In this document: piece after piece, positions 1-12,692 of the stretch
How the letters are laid out: each line of letters starts with the position of its first letter
How positions within the stretch are numbered: position 1 is the first letter of the stretch
DNA from: Sistotremastrum niveocremeum HHB9708
Taxonomy: Eukaryota; Basidiomycota; Agaricomycetes; Sistotremastrales; Sistotremastraceae
Assembly: GCA_001630475.1 (NCBI GenBank)
Contig: KV419405.1
Coordinates: 190,900-254,899 of the forward strand
Direction of reading: 5' to 3'
Length of the DNA: 64,000 bases
The notes under the pieces: generated by a model
What the model was told of the DNA's origin: nothing
Database searches by the model: none
The model's input: the letters and a program-made list of their open reading frames with translations, nothing else
Made by a program: the position numbers and the translations under genes

Positions 1-1830
1 TTATACTCAAACTCACTCGAATCGCTCCACCACCGCAGCCAATCCAACAGATCTCGCGCATTCTCTTTCGTTTTCTCTTCATTCCACCTTGTCACTGCTT
101 TCCTCATTCGCTCGAACTCATCTGCATAGAATTCGAAGGACCTGGTCGCTCCCCAATTGCCATCTGCGTCGAGTGAGAATATGTCTCCTCACAACAAACC
201 CCAACTCACCTCGTCCCTCCCTCAGCTGTTCCTCCTTCAGCACTGAGAATTTGCAGTCAACGATCACTCACCCTCCAGAATGCCTCGTTCATCCGCCACC
301 CTGAATCCTCCCACCGACTATCCATTCTTCCCAGTCCTCCCAAGCACAACCGCTTGTCTCGAGCACTCAGCAGAACATCTTGATACTGCTTGAAGGCATC
401 ACTCGCCGCTTGTCTTATATATACGCGAAACACTCACCCCTCCTCTCCAGGACCCCCTGAGTTCCCGAAGAAATTGATATCCTGCCTGCCGTCCTTTCGT
501 AAGCCCTGAGTACACGTCCACTGAACATGACACACCACAAATTCACACATCTAGTGCTGTATTAGCTTCACATAGACGCCGAAAGCATGGCACTCACAAT
601 GCGCGAATGCTCAAGAAAATACTTGAGACCTGGCAAACTTTGGAAGTATTCGAATGCGACAATGCTGTCTTTGGTCATAGTGAGTTCCAGACCTTGAGTA
701 CAATCAGTCGACGTACCAGCCTCAATCACGATCATCTTTGTTCTCCGGCTAGCGATTGAAACACCAAGCATCCTGGCAAACAAAGGATGTCTGCACCCAC
801 AACAGACATGGTCAAAGATCGGAATCATGCTATAGGTGCGTAACTCACAGTAGGTCACGTCGTAATTCAATCTCGCTATTGAACGCATTCCGAGCTCGGT
901 CTTCGCATGCATCCATCGTTTGAAACTTCTTTACAATGACGGCTCTTTTATGTCCAGCCCAATCGATCATTCGAGCTTTTCCAAACCGGATCGTATATCC
1001 TCTCTTTGATCGACAACTGATTTCTTCTAGGAAAGTGATGTCTTCGGTTGGGATCCGGCGAATCTGTCGAGGTGCATCAGCCTCTAGCATCACATTTGAG
1101 TTCACGTGCATGCATACCTCATCTGGCTCATCTTGATTGGCGGGTAATGTGGCATTCGCGCTCAAAGACATGACTTGCATCCGATTTAGGATGCCAGTCA
1201 ACTTGGTATCGGCAGCTAATGAAAATTGAAACTTCACACTGATTAGTGCGCTGTATATCGTCGTTCAGATATATATACGTACCATGTACATCTGATATGC
1301 TTCGTTTAGTCTGTTCAGACAATCTTTCGTCTCATCTTGTATGCTCGCTGTTTTGAAAATGCGCTTCCGTCCCAGTTCATTTCCAAGTCGCTCAACCGTT
1401 GTCGAAACGCCGGTCAAGACTCTACGAAATATCAATCAAGAATCAATGGCGTGCTTCGATATAGAAGAAAGGATAGCACTCACTCCAGATAACGCTCAAG
1501 GCGTTCTCTCAAATCATCAGACAGAGGCTCCTCCAATCCTTCTTCATGATCCAGCCACGATTTGAGAACCAGGATTTGCTCAGCAGCACGTCTTGCGATG
1601 TCACTGCACTCCTCTTTATTCACCCTGACTCGCTATTTCGATATGAGTTGACAAATATAAGAAATATAAAATTGAAGCAGACCGACCTCCGCAGTCTCTA
1701 TCAGTGTAATCCCCACCCCTGCGACGCACTTAACGATCCCACCCGCCGGCGCAGGAATAGCTTCTCCCGCACTCTGCAAAGCCTTCAATCTGTTGAGAAG
1801 GTTGGCAGTCGTGTCTGGTGAGAGAGGCAT
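1..1830 (-). CDS. MLKL-like helical-bundle/kinase-like protein, copy A (3' end off window)
   Basis: First member of the array, cut by the left window edge. The start MPLSPDTTANLL at 1830 matches the starts of the other copies. Exon 1 and the exon near 1480-1610 encode an amphipathic N-terminal bundle like the HeLo/MLKL four-helix domain. Next comes a kinase-like N-lobe (about 850-1140): AVIVKKF fits the beta-3 lysine strand, EIELRRDLL the alpha-C glutamate helix and TKMIVIEAG strand beta-5. The exon near 360-410 keeps the DVLLSA segment. The last visible sequence is the start of the conserved C-terminal module. From about 1333 to 1768 it is almost identical to copy C, introns included, while flanking parts are clearly more diverged. 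Probable role is membrane-acting cell-death executioner, by architecture only. Confidence 0.6.
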
Positions 1831-2519
1831 CGAATGGAAGAGGGCTGACAGAGCGCTGTAGGAACGAGCCCGGAGTATATGTAGAGAATGGTGGTGAATG
1901 CATGGTGGTGATACCGTCTGAGACGCTCAGGCCGTGGGCTTTGTCTTATGTGCCTGTATCGAAGACTGCGGCGGAATTATCTTCATAAATGGAATGATAT
2001 CCGAAGCTTCACTATGGCTCATGGGCTTGGGTCGGAATGCCGATGAGAAGATGCTGGCAGCAACGGTCACGGTGGCGGTCGAGAGGGGGACTCGGAATCG
2101 ATCGGATGTTCGGATCGCCGCCTCCAATGTCAGATGTTCTCATCTTCTGGATATTCATTGAAGGTATATCTACCACCGTTCTGACACACGTTTTGTCATC
2201 ATTGAGCTTCATGCTCTTCGGTGTATGCGTAAGAAAGATTAAAAGCCAAGTAGGGATGCGATAATACAGTACAGAAACTCACCTCAGACGTGGGGACACG
2301 ATCTGAGGTGCAGACGACTAAACTACGAAATGTATATAGTCCTAAGAATGCCACAGGACAACCATACACAATAGGGAGTACGAGTGGCACCGGAAAGACA
2401 AGACAACAAGGAGTTCGTCTCCTTGTTTGTCTCGGAGATACCGGATATACCGGCCTCGTCTTGTATCGTCTTGAAATATACCAACAAAGCGTCACGATCG
2501 AATCAAGCTACGCACTCAA
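1831..2519. other. Flank between copies A and B, no gene recognised
   Basis: This holds the 5' flank of copy A (TATAT near 1876) and AT/GC-mixed sequence downstream of copy B. Reading frames here are short and overlap on both strands without splice support. The stretch about 2280-2520 could hold decayed exon sequence of copy B, but it does not match the equivalent exons of the intact copies. Confidence 0.4.
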
Positions 2520-3257
2520 TGTAAGCCTGTAGTCGTCGTTGGAGGTCTTCAGTTATCATTCCGTTAGACGGAAGATCGATTTGCGAGTTGAGCATCAAGA
2601 GCTGCCGAGGAACTCGTTTGGCGATATATATCTTGACAGTCCTCTCGGTTCACGCGAACTTTCTAAACGAATCACCGATAAAAATCTAAACCAGACAGCA
2701 GATTTATCGAAAGGTACGCACCTCGGCAGTCTCGATCACCGTAATCCCAATCCCAGCAATAGCCTTTATAACTTGAATACCCCCTCCATGACACAGCGGG
2801 CCTGACCCATTTTTAGCAAGCGAAAACGGTGAAAAAATGATGACCTGTGACTGATCTATGTCACACTTTTTTCAATAAAAATATGAAGAGAAAATTCAGG
2901 CATAATTCACTGCCAAAAGTCTGCAGGTGCTTAAGAAACTTTCAGACCGATCTCACACGTTTTTCAGTTTCGCCGATAAGAAGCTGAAAATATCGTGAAA
3001 CTTGAAAAGACGATGAAGAGGTCGTGAGAAATTTTGGACCCTGTGCAAGGTTTTCTCGTTGCAAATAGCATGCTTGTTGGCAGAATTTTTCCATCGCAGA
3101 GCACTTGAGAAAGTCCACTCACGCAGCAAGATTTTGTCACAATTTTCTCCTGCTAAAATTTGCTCTGGCCTGCTGTGTGAGGAATCGCTTCACCCAGACT
3201 CTGTAAGATCTTCAATCCCTTGAGAAGATTCGACGTCGCATCCACCGAGAGTGGCAT
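2520..3257 (-). pseudogene. MLKL-like family, copy B (5' fragment, broken)
   Basis: The start MPLSVDATSNLL at 3257 and the following QSLGEAIPH segment match exon 1 of the family. The exon continues on the far side of a 386-bp transposon (2792-3177) as VIKAIAGIGITVIETAE. A decayed second exon follows (about 2530-2680) with DCQDIYR and EDLQRRLQAY, matching the ECADIARR and EDLAERLERY segments of copy F. The kinase-like and C-terminal parts are absent. This is a broken remnant of the helical-bundle end only. Confidence 0.7.
2792..3177. mobile_element. CACTA/CMC-like MITE inside exon 1 of copy B
   Basis: TIRs read CACAGCGGGCC at the left and the reverse complement of CACAGCAGGCC at the right, with similarity running on through TTTTAGCA. 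The TSD is TGA (2789-2791 and 3178-3180). Removing the element restores the uninterrupted exon seen in copy D. A 3-bp TSD with CAC ends fits the CACTA/CMC superfamily. There is no coding capacity. Confidence 0.8.
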
Positions 3258-5149
3258 CGAGATGATTAGAGGAAGAGGACGGCGAAGGCGATGAGCATGA
3301 GAGCTGGGCCATATTGAGGAACGTGGTGCAGGCATCGTAGTCGTTCCAGCGGATCCGGAAGCGCTGATGGCGGTGTCTTCTGAGCTTCTATGTAGCACAG
3401 TCTGCACCGTCTGAATCGTCGGTTTCTCCTCATCTTCCTCCTCGCACAGATTTGGTTCAACCAGCTTCTTACGCGTTCATGATCTGTCTATCCATTCTCA
3501 AAATCCATCTGGATGATAAATTCACAAAAACCGCGTCATTGAGGGAAGAATACTCGACTATCAACGGTTTGCCAATCCAGACAAAGCCCAAAACTCTTCT
3601 CTCGTCGTAGCTTGCTCAGTTGATTTCATTCCATTCTGATGGTCTGAGGCTGATGCGTCACTAGCACTTGACCGATTAGGGTGTCATTTGTTCGGTAGGA
3701 TATCTTTGCCAACTCGCGTGCTCAGGCTTCCAGTACCCTAACCCAATTCGCTCGACGTGCAAAATACTATTACGGTGGCACGATCCTCAACATGCTCTGT
3801 GGTCAACATAAGCGGAGCATCAGGCTCTATCGCTTGCTTCCTGTATCGTGGGCTCTGGGTGCGGAGTCGTTTTATAGACTAGTCCGGCATTCTCGGGAGA
3901 TCTGGTCGCCTTTTCAACGTCTCAAATTAACGTTCTCTTTCTATCGCCGAGACTCGTGTACTAGCCTCTCCTCGCGAGTGGATGTCTCATCATCAGCAAG
4001 AAAGCAAGCAGCAAAACAGTCGGCATCTTGGAGCACAAACTCCTTTCACCCATTTCCGTCGGTATATCAAGCTGTGCATCCGGTTGTCAAGTTATCGCTG
4101 CTCAGCATCTCCTCTGTATCAACGAAAGATCAAAGATGGACGGGCGAGATGTCATCGAGCCCATCCCAGGTAGCACGCGTAACGTCATTACCTCTCTCGC
4201 ATTCTGCTCCCGCGTTCAAGGTGCAACTAAGGACGCGTCCTAGAACTTTTTATCCATTGTGATGGCCCTTCTTTATATGGACTACACTTGTTGTGAGTAT
4301 GTGCTGCTTAATTCGACAAGAAATGGCTCCTAAAAAGGACTTGGTCGGACAACTCGGCATAATCGATATCTGCATTTGGACTTGGGAGTTGAAGCCACAT
4401 TCAGGCGAACTACTTCAGAAAAAATTAGACCTACTTATCGTACTTTTGAGTACTTTTTAGCACTCAAAAGTACTCAAAAGTACGATAAGTAGGTCTAATT
4501 TTTTCTGAAGTACAAGGATGAGAACTAAGATGGACTGTTCAACAGAGTGATCCTATACTCAAAGGAGACTGAATAGAAGAAGACCTGAAGTCAATGCTTT
4601 TGATACCTTCTCCTGCACCACCAAGCTGAATCTTCCAAGTTTTCAGTGCTGGAAACGGGGGAGCTCGACGCCTGATGTTGAAGGCTAGATACTCTCGTGT
4701 TCTCGGAAGATATAACCGAGGAGACGACTGAAGATTAGTGCATGTATATACGACCAAGTGAGTAGCAAAGGCAGACTGCAGGGATACATATAGCCTACTA
4801 GGGCACGACATAGCAGGATGTTCTCAGGACTACAAGCAAATTCAAGCATCCAGTCAGAGTGTCACTTCCAATATAGAAGAGCGTGTCGGTGTTCTAGGTC
4901 GGAAGTAGGGATTCGCACAAGATCAGTCATAGAACAGACGGCTGCAACTCTGCGCTGCCCTACGGATTCTAGATTTTTGATATTTCGGCTCACGCGACAA
5001 GAAGAGGGCCAATAGATAGGGTAGAAAAGTAGTGACGGCGTGTGGATTGGACATTGGCGTGAGCTCAGACATTTGACGCTTGTGATGTCTTCTTTGTTTT
5101 AGCGAATGTAGAACGGAAGAGACGTTTCGCGACGTTCAACCCGGTGATT
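3258..5149. other. Long spacer between copies B and C
   Basis: No gene is supported. Several frames of 60-156 codons on the plus strand at 3790-4260 overlap each other, lack recognisable motifs and look random. A perfect foldback palindrome lies at 4411-4512. The part about 3980-4200 weakly resembles the upstream flanks of copies C and D. Confidence 0.4.
4411..4512. repeat. Foldback MITE: perfect 47-bp palindrome with 8-nt loop
   Basis: The left arm (4411-4457, starting TACTTCAG) and right arm (4466-4512, ending CTGAAGTA) are exact reverse complements around an 8-nt loop. Terminal TA bases suggest TA-target insertion (mariner/Stowaway type), but no transposase relation can be shown. Confidence 0.8.
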
Positions 5150-7778
5150 TTATGTTTGGCTGATGGACGCGAATAGCGGGTCAGATGCATAGCTGATGGA
5201 ATGACAGGGAAGGAACCCTCGGAGGTCGAAGTCTCGAAGGATGGGGAGGACACGGTCATTGATCCTTTTATATTGGGTGTAACGATTGCTGAATGTACAT
5301 TAGCCATTGTTTGAGACGGGAGGATGGACGTACTCACATGCGAAAGCTAACATTCGCGTGGTCGACTTGGAGGTGTTGATCGGTGCAGTGGGGATCGGGA
5401 GAGAAAGACCAGAAGCTTGGCGGATCAGGCACAGAACCATCCGAATTGGGCGGATATGCGAAGTAGTGGATAGTCGAGGGCTGATCTTTGGATATTGTGA
5501 GAGAAACATCAACTTGGAAGCCCGTGCGAGTCACTGCAAACAGTCAGTAAAGGAGATCTAGGACAGGAGAAGACTGACCTAGGCGGAGGGAACGGACATC
5601 GACCCCCAAATCCTTGGCGAGTGACAGTGCAGATCCACAAAAGAAATCGGCCATGTCTTTGGTGCGATATGAGCGGACAAACGTGCGGAGATCGATTTCC
5701 TCTCCGGGAGAAGCGTCGATCGACCATCTACAGCAACTGAGTGACCGGATCGAGAGAATCACGGAATCTGACCTTGAGTATTCCCCGATCTGTGTTCCCA
5801 CAATTGTCTCCCACTCTCCGTCACGCAATCGAGAAGCATTGACGTGATATTTGTGTGGCTGTGCGAGTGGGAAGTGATGGACAAGAGAAATCGGATGCCA
5901 GCGATTTCCGTCTCTCCACCCAATTTCACCAACAGAAGCCGAATTCTCTGTTCCTCGCTCGGTCTCACTCGATCCGCCCCACCAGTTGAGCCAAGTCCAC
6001 AGATCTCGACCATTCTCTTCTGTTTTCTCTTTGCTCCATCTCGTCACTGCTTCTCTCATTCGCTCGAAGAAATCTACATTTTCTTCAAAAGACCTGCTCC
6101 CTCCCCAATTCGAGTCTACGTTGGCTCAGAAAGTGTCCCCTCCCAATTGAATTCGACTCACCGTCTCCGTCCCTTAACTGTCCCTCCATCAGCGCTTAAA
6201 TTTCACAGGTGACGATTACTCACCCTATAGAATGCTTCGTCCATCCGCCACCCTGAATCCTCCCACTGACCATCCATTCTCCCCAGTCCTCCCATGCACA
6301 ATCGCTTGTCCTTTGCGCTCAACAGAACATCTTGATACTGCTCGGTCCCGTCACCGGCCGCTTGTCCTATATATTTGAGAGACTCACCCCTCCTCTCCAA
6401 GAGCCTCTGTGCTCCCGAAGAAATCTATATCCCGCCTGCCATCTATCAGTCGCTGAGTGGCCGGTCCACTGGACAGCACACACCACACATTCACACATCT
6501 ACTTCTTTCTCAGCTCTCCGCAGACGCAGAAAAAGGGATGCTCACAATTCGCGTCTGTTCAAGGAAATATTCCAGACCTGGCAAATTTTGGAGGTAATCG
6601 AATGCGGCAATGGTACCTTTGGTCACACTGAGTTTCAGTCATCTAGTAAAATCACTGGACGTACCAGCCTCAATCAGAATCATCTTCGTTCTCCGGCTAG
6701 CGATGGAAACACCAAGCATCCTGGCGAACGAAGCATGGCTTTATAGAGGCCAGACATTGTTAAAGATCGAATTTATGATATAAGTGCATGACTCACAGTA
6801 AGTCCCGCCGTAGTTCAATCTCTCTGTCAAATGCATCCCGAGCTCTGTCTTCGCACACATCCATCGTTTGAAACTTCTTGACTATAACAGCTCTCTCTTG
6901 TCCAGCCCGATCAACCATTTGGGCTTTCCCGAAGCGAACGGTATATCCCTTCATTTTCTGACAGCTAATTTCTTCGAGGAATGTAATGTCTTCGGTTGGT
7001 ATCCGGCGAATCTGTCGAGGTATATCAGCTTCTAGCTTCGCGTTATCGTTCACGTGCATACCCACCTCATCGGGTTCTTCTGGGTCAGCGGGTAATGTAG
7101 AGTCCGCACTCAAAGACATGACCTCCATCCGTTTCAGTATTTTCGTCAACTTGGTATCCGCAGCTAACGAGAATTGAAACTGGTCGCTGATCAATGCGCT
7201 GTCTGATGTAGTCCAGGAAAATATACGTGCCATGTACATCTGATACGCTTCGTTCAGTCTGTTCAGACAATCCCTCGTCTCATCTTGTATGCTCGCTGTT
7301 TTGAAAATGCGCTTCCGTCCCAGTTCATTTCCAAGTCGCTCAACCGTTGTCGAAACGCCGGTCAAGACTCTACGAAATATCAATCAAGAATCAATGGCGT
7401 GCTTCGATATCGAAGAAAGGATAGCACTCACTCCAGATAACGCTCAAGGCGATCTCTCAAATCATCAGACAGAGGCTCCTCCGATCCTTCTTCATGATCC
7501 AGCCACGACTTCAAAACCAAGATCTGCTCAGCAGCACGTCTTGCGATGTCACTGCACTCCTCTTTGTTCACCCTGACTCGCTATTTCGATATGAGTTGAC
7601 AAATTTAAGAAATATAAAATTGAAGCAGACCGACCTCCGCAGTCTCTATCAGTGTAATCCCCACCCCTGCGACACACTTGACAATCCCACCCGCCGGCGC
7701 AGGAATAGCTTCTCCAGCACTCTGTAAAGCCTTCAATCCTTTGAGGAGGTTGGACGTCGTATCCGCTGAGAGGCGCAT
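5150..7778 (-). CDS. MLKL-like helical-bundle/kinase-like protein, copy C
   Basis: A complete multi-exon member of about 650 residues. The start is MRLSADTTSNLL. Exons 1 (7778-7635), 2 (7580-7432) and 3 (from 7369) form the predicted four-helix bundle, ending NRLNEAYQMYM. The kinase-like part follows (about 6800-7130), with AVIVKKF, EIELRRDLL and RTKMILIEA. After AAFDYLQNLPGLEYF, the catalytic/activation region reads DVLLSAKDKRLCMGGLGRM, with GGLG where kinases have DFG. The C-terminal module (about 5330-6100) has EIGWRDG, WHPISLVHHFP, GEWETIVGTQ, WSIDASPGEE and FWSFSPDP. The frame matching the other copies stops at 5150, so the basic tail seen in copies D-G is missing. Role inferred: fungal necroptosis-like cell death. 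Confidence 0.65.
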
Positions 7779-7829
7779 CGAGGAGAGGAGGACTGAGACT
7801 TAGAGGAGGCTGTGTGAATGAGAGAGGGA

Positions 7830-7835
7830 TATATA
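7830..7835 (-). promoter_or_regulatory. TATA-like box of copy C
   Basis: TATATA lies about 50 nt upstream of the start codon of copy C, in the same flank as the duplicated block. A comparable TATA-like run is found near 12770 for copy D. Confidence 0.4.
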
Positions 7836-8212
7836 CTGAGGAACGTGGTGGATGCATGGTGATGATACCTTCAGAGACGCCGAGGCGGTGTGAAAGCCCC
7901 TAACTAAGATCGCGGTGGCTTTTCTGGAAAGGCGAGATACAAAGCCTGCGCTGCATTGTCGACGGTGGGTTGATAGTGGTGTAGCGGGTCTTGTAGGTGG
8001 TGGACGACATGGCGGCGAGAAGAAGAGGCTCGGTCGTAAGACCGGAAGACCGAACGCTCTGTTCACACTGTCGATGAGCTTTTCTGGCAGAACATTTGTT
8101 CTCGCAGACAATTACATTCATTCAGAGACTCAAGCTGAAATATTCTGTGATTCGTTCCAAGTAAACTTCTCGAGAACTCTCTGCTCTTTCGCTCAAAATC
8201 AAGATGGACGCG

Positions 8213-8220
8213 TGACGTCA
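8213..8220. promoter_or_regulatory. CRE-like palindrome TGACGTCA upstream of copy C
   Basis: A perfect 8-bp TGACGTCA preceded by CGCG, about 435 nt upstream of the start. The same GCGTGACGTCATCT context occurs upstream of copy D (13154-13161), and a one- or two-base variant upstream of copy F near 21150. This is the consensus of CREB/ATF-type bZIP factors. Confidence 0.45.
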
Positions 8221-8500
8221 TCTTACTTTCTTCATCTTCCATAAATTCAGAATGGAGTCAGAGCCTCAAGCAACGCGTCGAGAACTGTCTCATTCACTTC
8301 AGACTCACATATAAGCTTCAGGACGAAAATGACGCGCTTTCAGATGCAGGGAGAACAGCGGAAATCCAAGGAACGGCAAGGATGTCACATTTGAGTAACT
8401 TAAGACGAGGTCGTTGAAGATAGGCTAAGCAGATCGACATTCGCTCGGCGCCAAGCTTCCCTCCTCAATCAGCGCCAACAAATCTTAACGATATTAATGT

Positions 8501-9993
8501 AAGCTCGGAGAATCTGCGCAACGAGACACTAGTCAAGCGCTGACCGTGTGATGGCAGGCCCGTTCGTTTGATGTTGAGATCCAATGCTCACGAGTTTTGA
8601 TGGTTCCGTCAAGATATGCTGAGCGGGTCCTGATGCATGATAGTTTCGCCGAATTCTTACGAGATCTTCAATGTCGATGAAAGAATGCTGAGAGCGATCC
8701 CTCTATCTTCCTTAGATGGTAAATTAGCTCCTCCGAACCAGTCGAACGGGAAGCCCCTTCAAAAATAAAATCGGGGTTTCGGACGAATAGAAAGAATCGA
8801 CTCAGAACCAAGAATCCAAAAGGGGACTCAAAATTCCATAAAAATGCCATCAGGGAGCATTTATGAAGCTGGAAACCCACGGAAGGCTAATCAGATCGAG
8901 GCCGAGCACCCCAGGGTGCAGTAGACTGAGGTGCAGCCCCTTTCCTTTTCGTCGATCTACCCGATGTCGATAGCAAGACGTGAACGTTCTGTTCTTGATG
9001 GTCTAAAAGTATCGTAAGAGTTCTGGAAGCCGATCATCCAGAAACGTCATTTGAATCAGCCTGAGAGTTGCGTCAGACTCAAGAACTCACGAGTCAGCTC
9101 GCAAACTTTGAAGCCGCGTTCAGTACATCTCTATAAAGCTTTTAAAATCGTCTTTGAGCCTCGGGATATCACACATTCGAGGCTTTAGGCCAATCCGTAG
9201 AGCTCAACTCTGAGTATATAGTGACATCCTCTTCAAGCCGTTCAACCTGTCGATGGTTTAATTCACCGAGAAGAGATACTGACAGCTTGACTGTAAGCAT
9301 GCCATTGATCAGTATATTGCAGACAAAGAAACCGTAAGAGCAAGACGCACCTCGACATACATGCTCTTTCGAACGATGACGCCACCCCTAGCTATGCAGT
9401 GCACTCCTGACTTGAATTTTCGAGTCTTGAGGATCAAATCTTCGGTGCTGCCTATCTCGCAGGTTTCGTATGAGGATTGAGCAGAAATTTGGTCGAGAGC
9501 TTGAGGGTTGACGGATGTTCGTGCGTTGATAGCTGCGTGGGGTTGATCCAGTGGAGCGAAACGCTGACAAAGCAGTCGCTAGGACTGGACGAAGCAAATG
9601 CGGCGAAGTCTGCTCAAATCAATATGGCGTCAATTACAAGAGAAATTGAGAACGATAATTCATGGAGTGTTCGTAGTTCAAATTTGTCGAACAACTACTC
9701 TACAGGTCAGGCACAGCGGAAAGCATGAAATGAGATGCTCAAAGAAACGCTAAATGAATACAAGTTGAGACATTGCCGATCCTGATAAAATCATGAAAAC
9801 AGGGTCGATGCCACCAAGCTGCTCTCAATAGCCAACATGGAGTCCTGGAGTCGCAAGTATATGGAAACCAAAGGCGAAGCATAGCAATTGGCTGCTACTT
9901 TTGCAGGGCCGAGCCCAACTGTATGACCTTTCCGTCGCAGTGAGATAGGAGGACGGTGAAAGAGAGTCGAATACGGACAATGGTTTTCACCCT
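8501..9993. other. Spacer between copies C and D, no gene
   Basis: No spliceable gene is seen. The longest frames (about 70-80 codons) have no motif and no homologous position in the other spacers. It is low in repeats. Confidence 0.4.
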
Positions 9994-12692
9994 TCAAGGA
10001 TTTGAGACTTTTCTCTTCTTGCTGAATATCGAGAACAGATTCTTTGCATGACGTTTCTTGCCGCGGGGTTCGATGCTCGATTCAGGGAGTGGCTGATCGA
10101 AGTCTTCGCTGATGGTGGCAAACGGAGGGTCGGATGCATAAATGATGTCAGGGACGGGGAGGAAGCCGTGTGACTCGAGATCCTGGAGGAGAGCGACGGC
10201 ATGGTTATTGATCCTTTGATACTGAACGAATGGTTCTCTGAATCGGCATTAGTCATTGAAGCAAAAGGCATGTTTTGGGACTTACACGTGAAAGCCGACT
10301 TGCGCGGCATCAACATGGAGGCGGAAATCGGAGCAGTGTGGATGGAAACAGAGCGACCAGAAGCCGGGAGGATCAGGCTCAGAACCGTCCGACTGTGGTG
10401 AATAGGCAAAGTAGTAGACAGCGGAGGTCTGTTCATTGAAGATCGTGAGAGAAGCATGAACATCGAAACCCGTGCGATACACTAGAAGCAGTCAGTAAAT
10501 GGGATCTAGGACAGGACAAGACTGACCTAGGCGGAGGGAACGGACATCGACCCCAGAATCGCGAGCAAGTGACAGCGCAAATCCATAAAAGAAGTCCGAG
10601 ATGCCTTCTGTGCGATACGAATCGACATACGTGCGGATCTCGATTTCCTGTCCTGGAGACACGTCGATCGACCATCTGCGGCAATTGAGTGACCAAACCA
10701 AGAAAATCGACAGTCTGACCTTGTGAATCCTTTGATCTGCGTTCCCACGATTGTCTCCCACTCTCCGTCACGCAATCGAGAAGCAGTGGTGGAATATTCT
10801 GGGGGAAGTGCAAGTGGGAAGTGATGGACAAGAGGAATCGGATGCCAGACATTTCCGTCTCTCCACTGAATTTCACCAACAGACCGCGAATTCTCTGTTC
10901 CATACTCGAACTCACTCGTTCCGCTCCACCACAGCCGATTCCACAGATTTCGCGCATTCTCTCTTGTTTTCTCTTCACTCCAGTTTGTCACTGATTCCCT
11001 CATTCGCTCGAACTCATTTGCATTTTCCTCAAAAGACGCGTTCCCTGCCGCAGTCCGATCTGTGTTGATTGAGATAGTGTGCCCTCGCACCGAAATTTGA
11101 CTCACCGTTCCCGTTCCTCAACTGTGCCTCCATCAGCGCTTAATAATCACAGTCCAGTATCACTCACCCTGTTAAATGCTTCATTGATCCGCCACCCTGA
11201 ATCCTCCCATTGACCATCCATTCTCCCCAATCCTCCCATACACAACCGCTTGTCCTTTGCACTCAGCAGAACATCCCGATACTGGTCAACTCCATCAATG
11301 GTCGCTTCTCTCTGATATTCAAAACACTCACTCCTCCTCTCCACGACCCTCTGTGTTCCCGAAGAAATCTGTAACCTGCCTGCCATCCATTTCTAATCAC
11401 TGAGTAGACGCTCTACTGAAAATCACGCACCAAAAATTCACACATCTACTCCCTTATTAGCTCAACATGGACACCAAGAAAGTGATGCGCACAATTCGCG
11501 AATGCTCCTGAAAATACTCAAGACCAGACAGGAGTTGGAGGTAATCGTACGCGGAGATGGTGCCTTCGGCATCGATGAGTTTGGATCTCTTCGCAGAACA
11601 ACGAACTCACCAGCCTCGACCACGATCATCTTTGTTCTCCCAGTATCCGAACTCGCGATGCCAAGCATTCTTGCTATGTGTCGATTCCTGAGAATCAAAC
11701 TGTCAAGTTCGTTCGTAACAGCACAATCCAGAATAGGAGGACAACACTCACAAGAGATCACCTCGGAGTTCAAGCTCTTTCTTGAATTCCTCCAAGCCTC
11801 GATCTTTATCCTCTACCTCAGGCTTCACCTCGAACCTCCTCAAGATAACAGCCCTTCGTTTTCCCGTAAAGTCTCGCATTTGACCGTGCTCCATCTTGAA
11901 AATATGCGTCTTTCTTTCGATTCGGCTGATCTCTCCACCAAAGTCTATTTGACGTATGGGAATCTTGAAATAGTTGGAGTTATTGAGCGGTTAGAGCACT
12001 TGAATATGTGCGTACCTCATTTGTTTCACCGGAACCCATGGTCATCTGCGCTTCCAACCTTGACGACAGAGCGTTAACCCCTCTTTCGATTGTTGTTAAT
12101 TTGGTATCGACAGCTATCGAGGATTCGAACTAAGAATTTGTCAATACCCGAAATTTCTGCACTCGCAGCTAGGCTTACAATATACATCTGATATGCCTCG
12201 TTTAATCGATTGAGACAATCTTTGGTCTCGTCTTGCACGCTCGAAGCTCTGAGCGTTCGCTTCCATTTCGACTCGCTACCTAGACGCATGACCTTCTCCA
12301 GAACATCCTTGAGAATTCTGCGCCGACCACTGATGAGTAATCATTCAGAAAGATGAACGTCAAACTTACGCGTGATAGCGTTCGAGACGCTCGATTAGAT
12401 CGTCGGATAGCTCTTCGTCTTCGTCCAATCGCTTGAGCACTGCAATGTGTTCCGCGGCACGATGCGCTATGTCTGCGCATTCTTCCTTGTTTTGTCGAAC
12501 TCGCTGTCCGATTCTAGTTAATCAGGGAACGGTATGAGAAGAATGAGAACGAACATCGGCAGTCTCTAAGATCGTGATGCCCACGCCGGCCACAGCCTTG
12601 AGAATCCCGCCATGAGGCACGGCCTCACCAAGACTCTGCACAATTTTGAGGCTCTTGAGGAGATTTGCGTTGACATCAGCAGCCAGAGGCAT
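9994..12692 (-). CDS. MLKL-like helical-bundle/kinase-like protein, copy D
   Basis: Complete copy of about 680 residues. It starts MPLAADVNANLL (exon 1 to about 12556). The bundle continues through RTLRASSVQDETKDCLNRL and NEAYQMYI. The kinase-like lobe has AVILRRF (arginine at the VAIK lysine position), EFKKELELRGDLL, HIARMLGIASS and TKMIVVEAG. The degenerate catalytic region is YRDVLLSAKDKRLCMGGLG. The C-terminal module (about 10280-11060) carries EIQWRDGNVWHPIPLVHHFP, GEWETIVGTQI, WSIDVSPGQEI and FWSLCFHP. It ends GKKRHAKNLFSIFSKKRKVS, NP and stop. The basic tail resembles a monopartite nuclear-localisation or phospholipid-binding patch. Function is inferred from layout only. Confidence 0.65.

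Larger units (their letters stand above)
7779..8500. repeat. Duplicated 5' flank of copy C
   Basis: Clearly related to the flanks upstream of copies D (12693-13300) and F (20687-21400). Shared blocks include GGTGGACGACATGGCGGC, an imperfect dyad TCGGTCGTAAGACCGG with its continuation (8030-8053, identical at 12970-12993), a GACGTCA-type site, and AAGCTTC followed by a GACGCGCTTTCAGA block. The repeat unit was therefore gene plus promoter. Confidence 0.65.
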
